Origin: Anseranas semipalmata | Taxonomy: Eukaryota; Chordata; Aves; Anseriformes; Anseranatidae | NCBI GenBank assembly: GCA_013399115.1 | Contig: VXAA01007254.1 | Coordinates: 84,936 to 148,935, forward strand | Length of the DNA stretch: 64,000 nt | Direction: 5' to 3' | Part shown: positions 61,567-64,000 of the stretch, in pieces | Layout of the letters: every line of letters starts with the position of its first letter | Numbering within the stretch: the first letter of the stretch is position 1 | The notes under the pieces: generated by a model | What the model was told of the DNA's origin: nothing | The model's database searches: none | Seen by the model: the letters and a program-made list of their open reading frames with translations, nothing else | Translations under genes and position numbers: made by a program

Positions 61567-62389
61567 TTATCCTCCCTCTTTGAATATACTGCCTTCTAGG
61601 TGGAAAAAAAAAATCTCTGCTGATCACAGAGGAAGAGACAGAATGATAAATATGGCTGGTTCCAGTTCTATTACACTATTAAGTAAATCTTCACTTGTCA
61701 GGTAAAGCCATTGGTAACTCACTGTCATTAGTTTCAGCTCACTGCTTGTAGCCTGTAGAAACAAAGGCACTACATTGAACATCCATTTAGAAAGCAATTC
61801 CATAACTTTAAAATGCCACTGGTTTGCCATCACTGCTTTTGTAATTATTTCAAATCATTTCATAATATTTAGGAAAAGCTGTCTAAAAATAATTGTATTA
61901 CATCCAAGTTCATTTGTGAAAAACAACTACCTAACCCTGAAGCTGTTTTTTCTTTACTGAGATGGCTCTTTTACATCTAATTTTTATTAAACTGTAGTGA
62001 TGAGACAGATATTCAACATAAATTCAGAAGCTAAATATTAAAAAAGTGCTTGGTGCAGTAAAGGCTACAAATCTCAAAGCAATCCAAGCAGAGAATGAAA
62101 AATGACAGGTCTGGTGGTTACATTAGCTGCTCACACAGTATATAAGTAACATTAATACTGGTGTGGGCTTTTAAATATATTCATAGAATAAAAAGCCCCC
62201 TCAACAAACTGATCAGATAAAAATCCTAATTCTAAGTCTGAAAGCCATTCCTGGAACAACATGAAAAAGGTAACTTGAGAACGCGATGACATTTTTTTTG
62301 ACCTTTAGTAGCAGATGGCCCCAGAAGGACATTTAGGTATTAGGAAGAGGACCCCATAACTACAGATGTCCTTTCCAGCTTTTGTGTTT

Positions 62390-62406
62390 GGTTGGTTGGT
62401 TGGTTT
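62390..62406 (+). repeat. (GGTT)n microsatellite
   Basis: About four GGTT units. Confidence 0.88.
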
Positions 62407-63282
62407 TTGCTCAACACTCTACCTGTAAAAACTAGAGATGTCCTTCTTCTGTTATATAAGTTCAAGTGGTCTCTTGTTGGGAAGGATACCTGGCAGTGAT
62501 CAGGAGACAAGAAACCATATTACTGAAACGTTACACTGCAAAGGAGTAAGCAAAGAGTTATTCCCACATATTTTCTTAAGTTACTGGCTGGAAGCCCACT
62601 CACTTCCCCTATTCTGTGCTACACCTAAGGTTTGTTGTATTTGCATACCAAAGCTGTGTTAATTCCACTGAAAATATCCAAGAAAAATCACCTCTAGGGT
62701 GAAATGAAGGGGAACATGCCCTGGATGAGATACATTTCCACAAATTAATAATGCATTCTCCTAGTCCCTCAGAAACATGGGAAGGGGGAGATTAAATCAG
62801 GGGAAATTGGAGGTTTCCTAGCATAAGATTGTGGATGAAATCTTGGTGAGGAATGTAGAATGGAAACAGAATCAAGACAAAAATTCCTGCTGTATTTTTG
62901 TAAGGGGAGTCTTTATTGTTAATGGTGATGATCTTGTATTGCAGAGATGTATATTTTCAGAAAGAAAAAAAAAAAAGACCTGAATATAAAACAAAACAAT
63001 CACACTTCAGACGTTCCTTAAGGCACTGAATTAAAATTATCATTTTCTAATGTAGAATCTTTTTAGAATTTCAAAATTTTTCACATTACTGATACTGTAT
63101 TTATTTTAAACAGTTAAATGAGGAACTCATTAATTATTCAAGTTCTGTTCAGCTTGCTCAGGCTGATAAAAATCAAAATGTTCCTTCCAGGGTGGTAACC
63201 ATACCTTGATACACTTACTAATGGACAATACAAGAAAGAAACTTTGTCCCATGATGATCATAGTTACAGTTTCTTTCCTCTG

Positions 63283-63305
63283 AAAAAAAAAAGGATTTTT
63301 TTTTT
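63283..63305. repeat. A10-GGA-T10 hairpin
   Basis: Ten A and ten T flank GGA, giving a near-symmetric hairpin. Confidence 0.8.
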
Positions 63306-63973
63306 CCCCTAGGGTATCAGTGTTACCTAGTAAATGCCTCTTCCAGAGATTTTGACACAGAAGAAAACTGACTGACTGGTGAAGAAGAGTACTGAGTAAC
63401 TGGCAAAAAAAAAAAAGTTTAAGTTATAGAGGTCATACGATACTAAATGATACTAATGAGCTTGGCAAATCCAGGGTCAAGCTGAATGCAGGGCAAAAAG
63501 GAGCAAAATTCCTTGCAATATAAAAGGTGCGTGATTCAGCTGACATGTGTCCAAAGCCAACTACCCAAAACTACAGATTTACTACAAAATTACACATTTT
63601 CTATTACAAATACTCTAATAAGATTCTTGCAGTAATATTCAGTTCCAGCTTCAGACATCTAACTTTAGGTGTCTCAAATGTAGGTGTTGATATGTGAGAT
63701 AAGTGTCTAAGCCATCATCATAGCAAATGTGGATCTAGTCTGTGTATTCACTGGAGTCGCAGGAGGACTCAAGGGCAGCAGAATTCAGTTTACTAAAAGT
63801 GTGACTACAGTCATCTGAAATGTTCTAGCAGATCCAAAATACATCATTGGAGGATTCTCATGGGACTTAGAGAAGATTGTATCCTTTGGATCATCAGCTG
63901 GATGACTAACAGAATATTTGAAGGCATGCTGAATGATTCTAGAAGCCTGGGTTTAGGGGAGTGTTTCCTGAGT

Positions 63974-64000
63974 CACAGAATCATAGAGCATCCTGAGTTT
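63974..64000 (-). mobile_element. CR1 LINE 3' end, cut by the window edge
   Basis: CACAGAATCATAGAGCATCC, followed by TGAGTTT, is the antisense CR1 terminus (compare CACAGAATCATAGAGTCATA at 2340). The rest of the element lies beyond base 64000. Confidence 0.85.

Larger units (their letters stand above)
61567..63973. other. Unique AT-rich DNA
   Basis: No gene recognised. Small structures: (GGTT)n at 62390-62406 and an A10-GGA-T10 hairpin at 63283-63305. Confidence 0.5.

Noticed and set aside
1..64000. tRNA, rRNA, CRISPR array, bacterial operon or prophage
   Set aside because: No cloverleaf-type tRNA genes, no rRNA-like blocks, no regularly spaced repeats of CRISPR type, and no dense long frames. 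The repeats are vertebrate.

Overview
The window looks like bird nuclear DNA from a gene-poor region. It is AT-rich and its recognisable interspersed repeats are mostly CR1 LINEs with the avian 3' ending (ATTCTATG/ATTCTGTG-type octamers). It also holds two copies of a GC-rich repeat that I recall as common in bird genomes, two much older CR1/L3-like 3' ends of the kind abundant in turtles and crocodilians, and one probable relic MIR SINE. I cannot assign the bird order from the sequence. I see no intact protein-coding gene, no convincing exon series, no tRNA or rRNA gene, and nothing bacterial (no operons, CRISPR or IS elements). Open frames are short, as expected by chance in AT-rich DNA, or lie in repeats.

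Layout. 1-10 kb: a CR1 3' half on the minus strand (85-845); an A18 tract behind an AATAAA; an ancient CR1/L3-like 3' end split by a younger CR1 (about 1985-2600); an (AAG)n tract; then unique AT-rich DNA. 9.4-10.8 kb: a cluster of polypurine tracts holding a 19-base run of N, then a heavily decayed CR1 reverse-transcriptase fragment. 10.8-23.3 kb: unique DNA with one CR1 tail (14876-15342) whose 3' end has become an (ATAGA)n array. 23.3-24.0 kb: GC-rich repeat copy A. 24-46.8 kb: mostly unique, with two CR1 tails, a perfect 23-bp direct repeat about 215 bp apart, a diverged 52-bp repeat pair near 40 kb, and a few segments that could be conserved non-coding elements. 46.88-47.53 kb: a GC-rich, promoter-like or LTR-like segment. 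53.76-56.09 kb: a five-piece mosaic of a CR1 tail, CR1 ORF1 (SGNH-esterase-like) plus the start of the ORF2 endonuclease, GC-rich repeat copy B, a short CR1 RT fragment, and an ancient CR1/L3-like 3' end. 56-64 kb: unique DNA, a GC-rich segment (60.72-61.18 kb), a probable MIR relic, and a CR1 tail cut by the window end.

No genes here work together as a pathway. The window's content is its retroelement history: an old amniote CR1/L3 layer, younger avian CR1 insertions (one inside an old copy), the GC-rich repeat family, and simple-sequence growth. I did not find a new biological system. The most checkable oddities are the nested CR1, the 54-56 kb mosaic, the 23-bp direct repeat, the undescribed 52-bp pair, and the promoter-like island at 47 kb.
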